Shown here piece after piece: positions 62,139 through 64,000 of a stretch of DNA of 64,000 nucleotides. Source of the stretch: Flavobacterium sp. Root420. Lineage in GTDB: Bacteria > Bacteroidota > Bacteroidia > Flavobacteriales > Flavobacteriaceae. The stretch's first letter is position 1, and the number at the start of each line of letters is the position of its first letter. The translations under genes were made by a program, and so were the position numbers. A model generated the notes under the pieces. The model had not been told where the DNA came from, did not search any database, and was given only the letters and a program-made list of their open reading frames with translations. The stretch is from the NCBI RefSeq assembly GCF_001427905.1, contig NZ_LMEF01000029.1, forward strand, positions 310,001-374,000, read 5' to 3'.

Positions 62139-62146
62139 AGGATTAA

Positions 62147-62956
62147 TTATTTCTTCATTTGGCTCATTATCAGTTTATCCATTAGTTTGTCAGAAAGAAG
62201 TTTTCTTATCATCAAAAATGGTTTAGCTGAAAAACCACCAACATATCTTGTTTTTGGGTTTCTCGCCTCAATACTGCTTTTAATCAATTTCGCAATTACA
62301 ATTGGTTCGGGTAATTTCAAATTTGCCGTTGCTCTTTGTGCACTTTCCACCATTTCCTTATAGGCTGTTTTTCCAGAAATACGCTTCATATTATCATTTG
62401 CAATATCTCCCCATTCAGATTTTATTCCACCAGGTTCTATTACAATTACATCAATTCCAAATTGTTTTACTTCCATCCTCAAGCTGTCACTTAATGCTTC
62501 TAAAGCAAATTTACTAGCGTGATACCAGCCATTAAGAGGGAAGGCAATTTTTCCGCCAATTGATGAAATATTTACGATTTTACCAAATTTATTTTCTCTC
62601 ATTTTGGGCAGCACCAGCCGTGTCAATTGCTGTGCACCAAATACATTTACTTCTAACTGATAGCGTGCATCTTCCATCGGTAAGTCTTCAATTGCGCCGG
62701 CTGATCCGAAGCCCGCACTATTTACTAAAATATCAATGCTTCCTGCTTCTTTTAAAATTTGTTCTGCGCATGCAGACATGCTTTCCTTTTTTGTTACATC
62801 CAGGGCAATCGGTTTAATGCCAAAGCTTTTAAGATCTTCCATTTTATCTGTTCGGCGTGCGGCACCATAGACATTGTAACCATTTTGTGCTAAATAAATA
62901 GCTGTCGCTTTACCAATTCCTGCTGAAGCACCAGTTACTAATACTGTCTTTGTCAT
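62147..62956 (-). CDS. Short-chain dehydrogenase/reductase
   Basis: A 269-aa classical SDR. The cofactor motif is VTGASAGIGKATA at the start, VNSAGFGSAG matches the NNAG motif, INISSIGG is the Ser region, and YHASK holds the catalytic Tyr and Lys. It reduces or oxidises a carbonyl or alcohol with NAD(P)(H); the substrate is unknown. It leads a two-gene unit with the AraC regulator. A 46-bp near-perfect hairpin lies 200 bases upstream. Confidence 0.92.
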   Translation of the reverse strand: MTKTVLVTGASAGIGKATAIYLAQNGYNVYGAARRTDKMEDLKSFGIKPIALDVTKKESMSACAEQILKEAGSIDILVNSAGFGSAGAIEDLPMEDARYQLEVNVFGAQQLTRLVLPKMRENKFGKIVNISSIGGKIAFPLNGWYHASKFALEALSDSLRMEVKQFGIDVIVIEPGGIKSEWGDIANDNMKRISGKTAYKEMVESAQRATANLKLPEPIVIAKLIKSSIEARNPKTRYVGGFSAKPFLMIRKLLSDKLMDKLIMSQMKK

Positions 62957-63508
62957 AATTCTTTATTTTTATTGTACAAAATTAGATCAAGACTGTTTGC
63001 ATAGGGTTTTCTGACAAGACCAATTTTGTTTGGTGAAAAGCTCAATTTATAATTTTCAAAGCAGCTATTTGTCTGAGTTTGATAAACAATTTGCATTGTT
63101 GCTTAAAATTGGATTGTGGCTGGATCAAGTCTAAACATATTAAGGTTGAATTTACAAAATTTGCAAACCTCCAAAATCAAATGATTTTGGAGGTTTGCAA
63201 ATTATCGTGAAATGTCAGGGATAGCAATCAACACTTGATGGCAGTTTGATATTTTTCGAAAATATAAAATGAACTATTTGGTGACGTTTCGGGGCTTTGG
63301 GTTCAAGGGGAAATCAAAGCCAAACATTCTGCTGAAATATAAAAAATAAACAGAAAAATTACGCTTGAATTTCCTGCTACAGCCCACAGCCGTCCTGATG
63401 CCAACCCGACAGTAAGGTCAAAAGCCTATTTTAGATTCTCTTCCCAAAATGAACATAACGATTTTTGTTTCATTGCGAATTTTGTATTCGTTTCCATTCC
63501 AGATCATC
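62957..63508. other. Noncoding stretch with a large hairpin
   Basis: About 550 bases. The only clear signal is a 46-bp hairpin at 63158-63203. The right part, to 63508, appears to be decayed coding sequence of unknown type. Confidence 0.5.
63158..63203. repeat. 46-bp palindrome (22-bp perfect arms)
   Basis: Arms AATTTGCAAACCTCCAAAATCA and its complement are perfect for 22 bp around AA. No T run follows on either side, so it is not a simple terminator. It may be a small mobile repeat or operator. Confidence 0.8.
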
Positions 63509-63860
63509 TTACTGCAACTGTATTTCAGTATCTGTGATGATAAAATCGTCATCCCTACCAATGTCCCAGGAAACTTGCCTCCTATTTCGAAATACGAACG
63601 ACGTATCGTATCGGTAATCTGAAAACCAGCCTTTTTTTTTCGTCACTGGATTGTTTATGGTCCCATTGTGTACCATCGTCATAGTAACCTTCTTGGTTAT
63701 ATTGTGCATCGTTAACATTCCGGTTAGGGAATATTTTGTACCGTAGCAGGATGAGATTTCAAAACCATATTGAATATCTCCAACAGTAATATTTACAAAC
63801 CAACCTTTATTTTTTATCCAGTTATAACTATAAATCCGATAGTTTGGTCGATACCATTAT
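63509..63860 (-). pseudogene. YceI-family lipid-binding protein, decayed C-terminal part
   Basis: A frame open from about 63860 reads YSLTGMLTMHNITKKVTMTMVHNGT and ends DFIITDTEIQLQ. The sequence YxLTGxLTxHxITKxVT and the ending DxxxITxxIQL fit the second half of YceI proteins (beta-barrel, binds polyprenyl lipid). The first half is absent; an in-frame stop lies at its left and only an internal ATG at 63718 exists. The region is degraded. A short, divergent YceI cannot be fully excluded. Confidence 0.45.
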
Positions 63861-63963
63861 ATTTAATAAACAAGGCAGCTTTTTGATACAAAAGGATACC
63901 ATGGCGTAAAGAAGTTTTAATGAGGTTTGCAGGTGAAAATTTTTTACTAAAAAACATTTTTTT

Positions 63964-64000
63964 ATGAAGACCCAATCTCTGACAACGAAAACCTACGATG
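63964..64000 (+). CDS. Possible gene start, cut by window end
   Basis: An ATG at 63964 opens a frame KTQSLTTKTYD that runs to the last base. Too short for assignment; listed only because it may be a real gene extending right. Confidence 0.25.
   Translation, partial: MKTQSLTTKTYD

Overview
The window reads as the chromosome of an AT-rich member of the Bacteroidota, most likely a Flavobacterium-like organism. The signs are a SusC/SusD pair, many pectin and fucose-active enzymes, AraC- and Crp-type regulators of flavobacterial style, TAnnTTTG-like promoter boxes, few Shine-Dalgarno sequences, and Bacteroidota-type mobilization genes. No rRNA, intact tRNA or CRISPR array was seen.

Layout. (1) 1-1830: end of a pectin/rhamnogalacturonan operon (GH28 polygalacturonase, CE12 acetylesterase). 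(2) 1869-6451: a minus-strand mobilization block (primase, VirD4/TraG coupling ATPase, ribbon-helix-helix accessory protein, relaxase) with no integrase beside it. (3) 7188-9547: AraC regulator plus a penicillin-binding-like serine hydrolase. (4) 10439-14636: FIST sensor and a three-PAS hybrid histidine kinase, one operon. (5) 15581-23678: a lipoprotein, then a defence-like island: two overlapping DUF262 genes (one with a DUF1524 HNH end), an HExxH protein, and a MazG-like pyrophosphohydrolase overlapping a PD-(D/E)XK nuclease-SF1 helicase fusion. (6) 24382-33445: a MauE/DoxX-like membrane protein and a small Cys-rich secreted peptide converge on a SusC-SusD-S9 peptidase operon. (7) 33993-36929: XRE regulator, PL1 pectate lyase and Crp/Fnr regulator, with two striking palindromes. 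(8) 37079-46495: SCO-type copper protein with two paralogous Cys-motif proteins, YHS protein, periplasmic carbonic anhydrase, DUF2490 porin-like protein, Crp/Fnr regulator, and a cytochrome bd-like oxidase subunit fused to cytochrome c, a second membrane cytochrome c and a 54-aa membrane peptide. (9) 46755-53639: cysteine hydrolase, AraC, frameshifted MATE pump, AraC, glycosidase debris and an intact GH29 alpha-L-fucosidase. (10) 53.7-64 kb: a decaying, repeat-rich tract with IS5- and IS3-type remnants, a frameshifted DUF1016 nuclease, a family of short palindromes, 96-bp-period repeats, and small regulator/oxidoreductase units (AraC + FAD monooxygenase, NTF2 + HxlR, AraC + SDR), then a YceI-like remnant.

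The most unusual items are the palindrome family that occurs both inside the DUF1016 gene and free in the next kilobase; the 96-bp-period repeats at four loci; the DUF262 pair and MazG/nuclease-helicase pair side by side; and the MauE / Cys-peptide / SusCD / S9-peptidase locus. Three genes (MATE, DUF1016, IS3 transposase) each carry a single-base frameshift in a short A/T run, so assembly error must be excluded before any is called a true pseudogene.
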